Assembly: GCF_003171715.1 (NCBI RefSeq) | Contig: NZ_QGHL01000009.1 | Location: 1-64,000 of the forward strand | DNA: 64,000 nt | Reading direction: 5' to 3' | DNA from: Novosphingobium meiothermophilum | GTDB taxonomy: Bacteria > Pseudomonadota > Alphaproteobacteria > Sphingomonadales > Sphingomonadaceae | Part shown: piece by piece, positions 35,430 to 41,998 of the stretch | Position numbering within the stretch: position 1 is the first letter of the stretch | How the letters are laid out: every line of letters begins with the position of its first letter | Notes under the pieces: model-generated | What the model was told of the DNA's origin: nothing | Databases searched by the model: none | The model's input: only the letters and a program-made list of their open reading frames with translations | Made by a program: the position numbers and the translations under genes

Positions 35430-36188
35430 TCACGAAACGCGCATCAGCGATGCGCTCGATTCGTCGATTTCCTTGGTCTGGGCGATCACCTTGGTGCGCA
35501 TCTCGAACAGGCGCTGCGCCTCGATCATGTCCACCAGCACGCGGGTGGGATCGACGTTCGACTGCTCCAGCGTGCCCACCGCGAGTCGCGCGGTTTCGTC
35601 CTGCGGGAGCACCCCGCCGGTGGCGCGGCCATCGGGGCCGGTCACGCGGAACAGGCCGTCCAGCCCTTTCTCGATGCGGCTGCCCGCGGTCGATGCCAGC
35701 TTGATCCGGCCGACAAGCTGCGGCGGCTGGTCGGGCGCTTCGGGATTGGCCACGCTCACCCCGCCATCGGGTGCGATCGTCACCTTCGAACCCAGCGGCA
35801 CCGTGATTGGTCCGCCTTCGCCGATGACCGGGCGGCCTTCGCCGTTCTGGAGCACCCCGCCGGGGCTGATCGCCAGATCGCCGCGCCGGGTATAGGCTTC
35901 GCTCCCGTCCTCGGCCTGAACCGCCAGCATGCCTTCGCCCTGCAAGGCCACGTCCAGCGCTTTGCCCGTGGCCATCAGCGCGCCTTGCTGCATCGATGCG
36001 CCGCGCACCGTGCCGCTGGTCATGGCGCGTGTTTCCAGACTGGGGCCTTTGAGCGTCATCGGCGTGGTGGCCAGCAGTTCGGCCCGAAAGCCGGTGGTCT
36101 GCGCGTTCGCCATGTTGCTGGCGATGACCCGCATCTGCACGGCAGAGCTGTGCATGCCGGAATAGGCGGTGTGGATCAGGCGGTCCAT
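35430..36188 (-). CDS. flgF: proximal rod protein FlgF
   Basis: A 252-residue rod protein. IHTAYSGMHSSAVQMRVIASNMANAQTTGFRAELL at the start, ALDVALQGEGMLAVQAEDGSEAYTRRGDLAISPGG in the centre and EQSNVDPTRVLVDMIEAQRLFEMRTKVIAQTKEIDESSA at the end are typical of FlgF. It lies 22 bases after flgE. Confidence 0.94.
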   Translation of the reverse strand: MDRLIHTAYSGMHSSAVQMRVIASNMANAQTTGFRAELLATTPMTLKGPSLETRAMTSGTVRGASMQQGALMATGKALDVALQGEGMLAVQAEDGSEAYTRRGDLAISPGGVLQNGEGRPVIGEGGPITVPLGSKVTIAPDGGVSVANPEAPDQPPQLVGRIKLASTAGSRIEKGLDGLFRVTGPDGRATGGVLPQDETARLAVGTLEQSNVDPTRVLVDMIEAQRLFEMRTKVIAQTKEIDESSASLMRVS

Positions 36189-36210
36189 CTCGGCGCGCTC
36201 CGCTCAGTCA

Positions 36211-37038
36211 TCAGGTCCGCAGCTGGATCACCGTCTGGGTGATCTGCGTCGAGGTATCGATGGCCTTTGCATTGGCCTGGAAGTTGCGCTGGGCGGTAAT
36301 CAGGCCCACAAGTTCCTCGGCAATGTCCACGTTCGATCGTTCAAGCGTGCCCGAAAGCAGCGATCCGAACTGGCCGGTGCTGGGCTGGCCGAAGCTGGGC
36401 GCACCGGAAATGCCGGTTGTCACCCAGTTGGACGAGCCGACCTGCTTCAGCCCCTGCGGCGCGATGAAGCTCGCCAGCGCCACCACCCCGATCACCACGT
36501 TCGATCCATCGGCATAGGATGCCGTCACCGCGCCATCACTGCGCACGGTGATCCCGGCAAACTCGATCGGGTTGCCGTTCACGTCCACCCCGTTGGTGGC
36601 CGGGATCAGGGCGTCGGTTGGCGTGGTCGAGGTGATGTTGCCGGCCGCGTCCGTCGGAAAGAGCTGAAGCCGGTTGCCCGCCCCGTCCGAAATGAAGCCC
36701 GCGCCATCCACGGTCATGCTGCCGTTGCGGGTGAACAGGGTCTGGTTGGTGATGACGTTGCGCGTGGTGAAGAAGCCATCGCCGTTCACCGCCAGATCCA
36801 GCGCCGATCCGGTCTGCTGGATCGGACCGAGCGAGAAGTTCTGCGTGATTGCCTCGACCGCCGCGCCCACGCCCACGATCATCTTGGGATTGGTGAAGGC
36901 GGTGCCCGCCACGATGTCGGCAAACTCGGTGCGGCTGCGCTTGAAGCCGGTGGTTTCGGCATTGGCGATGTTGTGGCTGATGACGCCCAGATCGACCTGC
37001 GCGTTCTTGAGGCCATTGAGCGAGGTGTAGAAGGACAT
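36211..37038 (-). CDS. flgE: short flagellar hook protein FlgE
   Basis: A hook subunit of only 275 residues, against about 400 in Salmonella. SFYTSLNGLKNAQVDLGVISHNIANAETTGFKRSRTEFADIV and SALDLAVNGDGFFTTRNVITNQTLFTRNGSMTVDGAGFISD with C-terminal TLERSNVDIAEELVGLITAQRNFQANAKAIDTSTQITQTVIQLRT define it. The D2-type outer domain appears largely missing. Position directly after flgD and before flgF makes FlgE the best call; it is not another FlgG copy since flgF and flgG follow. Confidence 0.88.
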   Translation of the reverse strand: MSFYTSLNGLKNAQVDLGVISHNIANAETTGFKRSRTEFADIVAGTAFTNPKMIVGVGAAVEAITQNFSLGPIQQTGSALDLAVNGDGFFTTRNVITNQTLFTRNGSMTVDGAGFISDGAGNRLQLFPTDAAGNITSTTPTDALIPATNGVDVNGNPIEFAGITVRSDGAVTASYADGSNVVIGVVALASFIAPQGLKQVGSSNWVTTGISGAPSFGQPSTGQFGSLLSGTLERSNVDIAEELVGLITAQRNFQANAKAIDTSTQITQTVIQLRT

Positions 37039-37061
37039 GGGGAAGTCTCCTTGATGTCTGG

Positions 37062-37463
37062 TCAGGATGCGGCGGAGGGTGTGCCTGAGGATGTGCCGGA
37101 GGGTGTGGTGGGGGTTGCGGCCGGGCTTGCGACAGCTTGCGGCTGGCTGGCGAGCAGCCGCGCCATGGTGTCGTTCAGCGTGTCGAGCTTGGTCGAGATC
37201 GCGCTCAGGGTGTCTCCCTGTCCGCTGATCTGGCCGAGCGAGCCTTTCATGTCGTTGAGGCTGGCAAGGCTGCTGAACTGGGCAAGCTGGGCAAGCATCT
37301 GGGTATTGTCGACCGGATCGGTCGGATCCTGGTTGCGAAGCTGCGTGGTCAGGAGCTTGATGAACTCCTCCGCGCCCATCGCGCCCCAGCCTTGCCCGGC
37401 CTTGCCGGAGACTTGCGCACCGTTGATGCCGGTGGCGGCATTTACCGAAGCGATCGACATCAT
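37062..37463 (-). CDS. flgD: hook cap protein FlgD, short form
   Basis: A 133-residue protein with the N-terminal FlgD domain (GAEEFIKLLTTQLRNQDPTDPVDNTQMLAQLAQFSSLASLNDM), the hook-cap signature. It ends in a Pro/Ser/Thr-rich tail (SPAATPTTPSGTSSGTPSAAS) and lacks the C-terminal Tudor and FnIII domains of the 230-residue enterobacterial FlgD. The small cap is consistent with the small hook protein encoded next to it. Overlaps flgC by ATGA. Confidence 0.9.
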   Translation of the reverse strand: MMSIASVNAATGINGAQVSGKAGQGWGAMGAEEFIKLLTTQLRNQDPTDPVDNTQMLAQLAQFSSLASLNDMKGSLGQISGQGDTLSAISTKLDTLNDTMARLLASQPQAVASPAATPTTPSGTSSGTPSAAS

Positions 37464-37870
37464 TTCATCCTCATCGTTTCCAGCATGAGCTGCTTGGCGG
37501 TCTGCATGGCCTCGACCACGTTCTGATACTGGCGGGCGCTTTCGAGCATCTCGACCATCTCGGCGTTCTCATCGACCGGCGCGGTCCAGACATCGCCATT
37601 CTCGTCGGCCAGCGGATGATCGGGATCGTGCTGGCGGACGGGCGTGGCGTCTGACCGGATCACGCCATTGACCTGCACGGTGGCAAGGCCGCTGGCGCGG
37701 TCGAGCTGTTCGGCAAAGACGGGGCGCAGCGGGCGATAGGCTTCGGCCTCGGTGCCGGTGACGGTTCCGGCATTGGCAAGGTTCGAGGCGGCCGCGTTCA
37801 TCCTCACGAGCTGGGCCGACATGGCCCGGCCCGTGACCTGAAACAGCGTGAGCGGGGTGCTGGCAGGCAT
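37460..37870 (-). CDS. flgC: proximal rod protein FlgC
   Basis: A 136-residue rod protein. TGRAMSAQLVRMNAAASNLANAGTVTGTEAEAYRPLRPVFAEQ and C-terminal VDENAEMVEMLESARQYQNVVEAMQTAKQLMLETMRMK match FlgC. Three bases separate it from flgB. Confidence 0.93.
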   Translation of the reverse strand: MPASTPLTLFQVTGRAMSAQLVRMNAAASNLANAGTVTGTEAEAYRPLRPVFAEQLDRASGLATVQVNGVIRSDATPVRQHDPDHPLADENGDVWTAPVDENAEMVEMLESARQYQNVVEAMQTAKQLMLETMRMK

Positions 37871-37873
37871 CGC

Positions 37874-38221
37874 TTATTCCCCCTTGATCGCGCGGGTGAT
37901 CGTCTCGACCCGGCCTTTCAGGAAGTTGAGCGTGGCCGAATATCCCACCGCGTTTTCGGCAAAGGCGGTCTGTTCGGTCGCCATCTCCACGGTATTGCCA
38001 TCAAGGCTGGGCATTACCGGAACGCGAAAGCGCGTGGCGCCGCCGATGGCGGCATCGGTGCTGGCCCCGCGCATGCTGGCTTTCAGCGCGGCGGCAAAGT
38101 CGATGTCCTTGGCCTTGTAGCCGGGGGTGGCGGCATTGGCGATGTTGGAGGCAAGCAGGCCCATGCGCTGGGAACGCAGTTCCAGTGCCTTGCCATGAAT
38201 GCCGAAAAGGGTCTCGCTCAT
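37874..38221 (-). CDS. flgB: proximal rod protein FlgB
   Basis: A 115-residue rod protein: ETLFGIHGKALELRSQRMGLLASNIANAATPGYKAKDIDFAAAL and FLKGRVETITRAIKG are typical. First gene of the 10-kb flg-mot operon. ATG 38221 follows an exact sigma-54 promoter (38264-38279) with an inferred leader of about 30 bases. The longer reading frame to 38716 crosses that promoter and is rejected. Confidence 0.95.
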   Translation of the reverse strand: MSETLFGIHGKALELRSQRMGLLASNIANAATPGYKAKDIDFAAALKASMRGASTDAAIGGATRFRVPVMPSLDGNTVEMATEQTAFAENAVGYSATLNFLKGRVETITRAIKGE

Positions 38222-38263
38222 CTGACGTGCCTTTGCTGGCGTGCGGATTTCTGCCGGGGTTTC

Positions 38264-38279
38264 AGCAAAGGGCGTGCCA
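38264..38279 (-). promoter_or_regulatory. sigma-54 promoter of the flgB-motB operon
   Basis: On the minus strand the sequence reads TGGCACGCCCTTTGCT, an exact match to the sigma-54 consensus TGGCACG-N4-TTGCW with GG-N10-GC spacing. Transcription would start about 30 bases before flgB. The CGGCA-N6-TGCCG dyad about 80 bases further upstream is well placed as an enhancer. Confidence 0.9.
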
Positions 38280-38345
38280 AATGCGCAAAGGGCCGTCGTC
38301 CAGGCAGGGAATGCCGGGCGCGAAGGCGCATCGGCCCCGCGCTTG

Positions 38346-38361
38346 CGGCAAGTTCTTGCCG
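38346..38361. promoter_or_regulatory. palindrome CGGCA-N6-TGCCG, candidate FlbD enhancer
   Basis: CGGCAAGTTCTTGCCG is a perfect 6-4-6 dyad lying about 100 bases upstream of the expected flgB transcription start and about 90 bases before the divergent MotA-like gene. The same arms and spacing occur at 26264-26279. Position and symmetry suit a sigma-54 enhancer-binding protein. Confidence 0.65.
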
Positions 38362-38451
38362 GATGGCGGCAAATTGCAGGCGCATGATCGTTGCAGGGCT
38401 GAAAACCGGCGCCGGGATGCCGTTCTGACGGTGCGAGGAGATTTCCCCCGC

Positions 38452-39162
38452 ATGGTATTGTCCCCGCTGATCGAGGGCCTGCTGGATGGCACGTCTGCCG
38501 CAATCGTGGTGGGCGGGACCGCACTGGCCACGGCGCTGCGGTCATCCCCGCGCGAACTGGCGCAGACCCTGCACGCGCTGGTTGGCCTGTGGCGTCCTGC
38601 CTTCTCGGCAGAACAGGCCAGGGCCGATCTTGCCCCGCAGGTGATCGCGATCCGGCGCGACGGGCTGCTGCGCGCCGATCCACGCCCGATCGGCGACACC
38701 GAGTTCGATCAGGCAACCGATGCCGTGATCCGCGCCCGCTCGCTCGATCCGCTGGTCGAAAGCCACCACGCCCACCGCCGCGCGCGGCTGGCGCAGGCCA
38801 ACATGGCGGTGCGCACGCTGGCGCAGGCGGCAGAGCTTGGGCCGGTGTTCGGCATGGTCGGCACGCTCGTCTCGCTCAGCAATCTGCCGCGCGCGGGGCT
38901 GGACGCGGGCGCGCTGAATGGCGCGATTGCCATGGCCGTTGTCACCACGCTTTACGGGCTGCTGCTGGCCAATCTCGTGCTGGCCCCGCTGGCCCGCGCG
39001 GTTGAGCGGCAGGCCCAGGCCGAAGAGCATGCGCGCCAGCAGGTGATCGACTGGCTCACCCGGCAACTGGAACCAGCCATTCCGCATCTTTCGGGGCTGC
39101 ATCACACCGCGCCGCGCCGGGCCGCACCTGCCGGTGTTCCGCGCGAGAGGCTGGACGCATGA
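38452..39162 (+). CDS. MotA/TolQ-type stator-like membrane protein
   Basis: A 236-residue MotA-family protein distinct from the motA at 29199. It has an N-terminal helix (SAAIVVGGTALATAL), the MotA-like IAIRRDGLLRADP motif, and paired channel helices AAELGPVFGMVGTLVSLSNL and NGAIAMAVVTTLYGLLLANLVLAPLARAVE. ATG 38452 has GAGGAG upstream. It overlaps a MotB-like gene by ATGA and runs divergently from flgB. It could be an alternative stator, or an ExbB/TolQ-like energiser tied to the flagellum. Confidence 0.8.
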   Translation: MVLSPLIEGLLDGTSAAIVVGGTALATALRSSPRELAQTLHALVGLWRPAFSAEQARADLAPQVIAIRRDGLLRADPRPIGDTEFDQATDAVIRARSLDPLVESHHAHRRARLAQANMAVRTLAQAAELGPVFGMVGTLVSLSNLPRAGLDAGALNGAIAMAVVTTLYGLLLANLVLAPLARAVERQAQAEEHARQQVIDWLTRQLEPAIPHLSGLHHTAPRRAAPAGVPRERLDA

Positions 39163-39596
39163 TGATCCGGGCCGGGACCGGCTGGCAATATGCCCTGGCC
39201 GATCTCTCGCTGATCCTGTTTCTTGCCACGGCATCGGCATTGGCCGTTGCGGGCAGCGCGCGGCAAGCGGCCGTGCCGCCACCGCCGCCCATCAACGCCG
39301 CGCTCGATGCAGAGCCGGTGGCCATATGGAGCGATGCGCCCGGCGCGCCGCCGCTGGCGCAGTGGCTGACGCGCACAGCGGCGGATTCGCGGCTGGAGGT
39401 GCGCGTCGTGGTGCGCTACCGGGCAGGCGGGCGCGATGCGGCCATGGCCGATGCGCTGCGGCTTGTCGCGGCAGGCGGTCCACGGGCCGAAGCCGCGCGT
39501 ATCCTGGTCGAGCCGGGCGAGCGGGCAGGGGCGAGCGTTTCGCTCTTCTATGCCAGCGAGGATGCCGCGCGCGCACCGTCGCAGGTGGCTGGCTGA
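39159..39596 (+). CDS. MotB/ExbD-like single-helix protein without OmpA domain
   Basis: A 145-residue partner of the MotA-like protein. One membrane helix near the N-terminus contains Asp15 (QYALADLSLILFLATASALAV), the position of the proton-binding Asp in MotB and ExbD. A five-proline hinge follows. The roughly 100-residue periplasmic part (LEVRVVVRYRAGGRDAAMADALRLVAAGG..ARILVEPGE) is alpha/beta but too short and dissimilar to show an OmpA peptidoglycan-binding domain. I do not recognise the family. Coupled to the MotA-like gene by ATGA. Confidence 0.65.
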   Translation: MMIRAGTGWQYALADLSLILFLATASALAVAGSARQAAVPPPPPINAALDAEPVAIWSDAPGAPPLAQWLTRTAADSRLEVRVVVRYRAGGRDAAMADALRLVAAGGPRAEAARILVEPGERAGASVSLFYASEDAARAPSQVAG

Positions 39597-39668
39597 CAAA
39601 TGCCTGCGGGCGAATGGCACGATCGTTGCTCCGCCGATCGGGTATTCACCCCTGCGGACAGACCACAC

Positions 39669-40190
39669 ATGCTCAATCTCAGCCCTTCCATCGCCATCGC
39701 GTCAGCCTTTTCCGTGGCAGTAATCGCTGCGGTTCCGGCCGGGGCGCAGCCAGCGGGCTTTCACGATCTTGCCGCGGTGGACGCTGCGGTTGCCGCCTTC
39801 ACCGGCGCGGGGATCGGCCAGCCGGGCGGCGCCGTTCTGCCGGTGGACCGCCGGTTGCGGCTTGCGCCCTGTCGCTCGCCGCTTGTGGCCTCGTGGTATG
39901 GCGGGCGGCAGGACAACGTGCTGGTCCAGTGCCCTGATCCGGGCGGCTGGCGGCTGTTCGTGGCTACATCCGGAAATGCCCGGCAGGATGCTGCCGCCCC
40001 CCCAGCCGTGGCGCGCGGCGAGACGGTGACAGTTTCTGTGAGCGGCGAAGGATTTGCCGTCTCGCAGCCCGGCGAGGCGCTGGAGTCCGGTCCGGTCGGC
40101 GGCTGGATCCGCGTGCGCACCAGCGCAAAGGGCGTGCCCATCCGCGCGCGCATCGAACGGCCCGGCCTCGTGGTCGTGCCGCTGGACTGA
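39669..40190 (+). CDS. flgA: P-ring assembly chaperone FlgA
   Basis: A periplasmic protein of 173 residues with a signal peptide (SPSIAIASAFSVAVIAAVPAGAQ) and a C-terminal SAF-type domain (VARGETVTVSVSGEGFAVSQPGEALESGPVGGWIRVRTSAKGVPIRARIERPGLVVV), the FlgA hallmark. It assists FlgI P-ring formation. Preceded by the stator-like pair, followed at once by a terminator. Confidence 0.88.
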   Translation: MLNLSPSIAIASAFSVAVIAAVPAGAQPAGFHDLAAVDAAVAAFTGAGIGQPGGAVLPVDRRLRLAPCRSPLVASWYGGRQDNVLVQCPDPGGWRLFVATSGNARQDAAAPPAVARGETVTVSVSGEGFAVSQPGEALESGPVGGWIRVRTSAKGVPIRARIERPGLVVVPLD

Positions 40191-40232
40191 AAAACCTTGC
40201 CGGAAGGATTTTCACAAACCGGCAAGATTTTT
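40190..40232. terminator. rho-independent terminator after flgA
   Basis: CTTGCCGG (40196-40203) and CCGGCAAG (40219-40226) form an eight-base stem with a 15-base loop, followed by ATTTTT; AAAAA precedes the stem, so it may work in both directions. It begins at the flgA stop and isolates flgM from upstream transcription. Confidence 0.82.
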
Positions 40233-40243
40233 CCGCATTGGCC

Positions 40244-40272
40244 CTTAAACCTGCGTCAACGGTTCCGTTCTT
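40244..40272 (+). promoter_or_regulatory. candidate FliA promoter of flgM
   Basis: CTTAAA (40244-40249), 14 bases, then TCCGTTCTT (40264-40272). It lies just after the terminator and 28 bases before flgM. It matches the flagellin upstream element in both halves and spacing, and flgM is a classic FliA target in other bacteria. The match to the enterobacterial sigma-28 consensus is only partial. Confidence 0.5.
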
Positions 40273-40299
40273 GTGGCTGTAAACGCCAGGAGCGGAACC

Positions 40300-40629
40300 A
40301 TGTCACCTTTTGAAATCGGTGCAGCGCGCCCGGTTGGGCCGGTGCAGGGCAACAGTGCGCAGGTCAGGACCGCGCAGAATGCGAAAGCGGCGGCCAAGGC
40401 CCCGGCTGCGCCAGCCGAAACCCCAGTGGCCAGTGCGCCCGACAGCAGCGGCGCGCCGCAGGTCGAACGCTCGTCCGCGCTGGAGGCCGGACAGGCCGCG
40501 CCTGTCGATCTTGAGCGCGTCAAGGTCATCCGCGATGCCATCGAGCGCGGCAACTATCCCGTGATCCCCACCCGGATCGCCGATGCCATGATCGCTGCCG
40601 GAATGTTGCTGAGGACTGCCCATTCATGA
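40300..40629 (+). CDS. flgM: anti-sigma-28 factor FlgM
   Basis: A 109-residue protein, disordered N-terminal half (Ala/Pro/Gln) and C-terminal sigma-binding helix region (VDLERVKVIRDAIERGNYPVIPTRIADAMIAAGMLL), the FlgM signature. It holds FliA inactive until it is exported through the finished hook. ATG 40300 has AGGAG seven bases upstream; an earlier in-frame start at 40273 has none. Overlaps flgN by ATGA and lies upstream of its target gene fliA. Confidence 0.9.
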   Translation: MSPFEIGAARPVGPVQGNSAQVRTAQNAKAAAKAPAAPAETPVASAPDSSGAPQVERSSALEAGQAAPVDLERVKVIRDAIERGNYPVIPTRIADAMIAAGMLLRTAHS

Positions 40630-40973
40630 CCGTGACCTGCGAAAAGCCCGCAAGCGATGTGCGTGCAACCCTGCGGCAGATGCTTGCCGTGCTGCAACAG
40701 GAACGGCACGCGCTTGCCGGGCTTGATCTCGACATGATCATGGGCTGCGCCACAAGCAAGGCCGATCTGTGCGGCACGCTGGCCGATGTCGATGCCGCCG
40801 CCATCGACGAGGAATGCCGCGGGCTTCTGGATGCTGCGCGCCGCCTCAACGAGGCCAACCGCAAGGTGCGCAACCTCATTGCCGCCAATGTTTCGGCGCG
40901 GCTCGATGCGCTGACGGGCAATGCCCAGCTCTACCGTCCGAACGCGCAGGTGCACCACTTGCGCACGGCCTGA
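40626..40973 (+). CDS. flgN: FlgN-type export chaperone
   Basis: A 115-residue helical protein (RATLRQMLAVLQQERHALAGLDLDMIMGCATSKADLCGTL .. LLDAARRLNEANRKVRNLIAANVSARLDAL) of the FlgN family, chaperone for FlgK and FlgL. The LNEANRKVRNLI helix and location after flgM are typical. Low sequence conservation limits certainty. Confidence 0.82.
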   Translation: MTVTCEKPASDVRATLRQMLAVLQQERHALAGLDLDMIMGCATSKADLCGTLADVDAAAIDEECRGLLDAARRLNEANRKVRNLIAANVSARLDALTGNAQLYRPNAQVHHLRTA

Positions 40974-41017
40974 TGCCTAGCTCGGCCTTTGCTGGGTTCC
41001 GGTCCTGATTTCGGGTT

Positions 41018-41033
41018 TGGCACGGGGCTTGCT
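41018..41033 (+). promoter_or_regulatory. sigma-54 promoter of the transglycosylase-flhA-fliA unit
   Basis: TGGCACGGGGCTTGCT is an exact match to TGGCACG-N4-TTGCW with the correct GG-N10-GC spacing, in the 107-base gap after flgN. A start about 37 bases before GTG 41081 is expected. No CGGCA-N6-TGCCG dyad was found in the preceding 150 bases; half-sites such as TTGCCG (near 40879) lie inside flgN. Confidence 0.88.
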
Positions 41034-41080
41034 GACACCCTTCCGTGATGCCGCGCTGTTGCGGCCGGAAGGACAGTGCA

Positions 41081-41995
41081 GTGAGTTCAGTCGATGGTTT
41101 GGGAACGCCGTTCACCCCGGCCGCCGCGCGCGGAGCCGGGGCGCACGTGCGTTCGGCGATCGCCGGGGCCGCACAGGCGACCGGTGCCGACTTCTCCTAT
41201 CTCATGGCGCAGGCCCGGCTTGAATCGAGCCTCGATCCCGCCGCGCGTTCGCGCACGTCCAGCGCCAGCGGACTTTACCAGTTCACCAGCAGCACCTGGC
41301 TGCGCACGCTCGAACGGCATGGCGCGCAGCATGGCCTTGGCTGGGCGGCCGACATGATAAAGGATGGCGCGGTGCGTGATCCGGCCGCGCGCGCCCAGTT
41401 GCTGGCACTGCGCTTCGATCCGCAGATCGCCGCTGTCATGGCGGGCGAACTGGCGGGCGATAACGCGCAGCATCTTTCCGCGCAGCTTGGCCGCGCGCCC
41501 GATCATGCCGAGCTTTACCTTGCGCATTTCTTCGGCGCGGATGGCGCGGGACGGTTTCTTGCAGCGCTGGCCAGTGATCCTTCGCAAAGCGCGGCCAGCA
41601 TCCTGCCTGCGGCTGCTGCGGCCAACCGTTCCACCTTCTATGCGGCCGATGGCGCGCGCTCGGTGGGCGAGGTGATGAACCTGATCCGCACCCGCATGGC
41701 CCGTGCCAGCGATGGCGAAGATGCGGCTCTCGCCACGCCATGGGCGGCGGGCACGGACGCTTTGCCGTCCGCTGCCGCCGTCACCGCATCTGGACCGCCG
41801 CAGTTTGCCGGCGGCCCCATCGCCCGCGCGTTTCACGGCGCCGCCGCAGCAGCGGCCGGGAATGCAGGCGGCAACGCAGCGAGCGGCAGGTCGATGGCCG
41901 ATACCCTGCGCCAGACGTTTGCGCTCGCCGATGGCACGGCCGCGCCCGCCCATGTCCGGCAGGCTTATGGCCGCCTTTCGGCGCTGGGGCTTTAG
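41081..41995 (+). CDS. flagellar lytic transglycosylase (SLT domain)
   Basis: A 304-residue soluble lytic transglycosylase-like enzyme. The catalytic Glu lies in QARLESSLDPAARSRTSSASGLYQF near residue 45, the classic SLT ES..GLYQF pattern, with FTSSTWL following. The rest is Ala-rich, and no signal peptide is seen, so export via the flagellar system, as for FlgJ, is possible. Start GTG 41081 has GGAAGGA upstream. It probably supplies the muramidase missing from the short FlgJ, opening peptidoglycan for the rod. Four bases before flhA. Confidence 0.85.
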   Translation: MSSVDGLGTPFTPAAARGAGAHVRSAIAGAAQATGADFSYLMAQARLESSLDPAARSRTSSASGLYQFTSSTWLRTLERHGAQHGLGWAADMIKDGAVRDPAARAQLLALRFDPQIAAVMAGELAGDNAQHLSAQLGRAPDHAELYLAHFFGADGAGRFLAALASDPSQSAASILPAAAAANRSTFYAADGARSVGEVMNLIRTRMARASDGEDAALATPWAAGTDALPSAAAVTASGPPQFAGGPIARAFHGAAAAAAGNAGGNAASGRSMADTLRQTFALADGTAAPAHVRQAYGRLSALGL

Positions 41996-41998
41996 GCC

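Noticed and set aside
37874..38716. Longer 280-codon form of flgB.
   Set aside because: The extra 165 codons cross the sigma-54 promoter and the divergent gene and have no FlgB similarity.
40220..40235. CGGCAAGATTTTTCCG resembles the CGGCA-N6-TGCCG dyad.
   Set aside because: It overlaps the right arm of the hairpin after flgA and its T-run, so the terminator explains it better.
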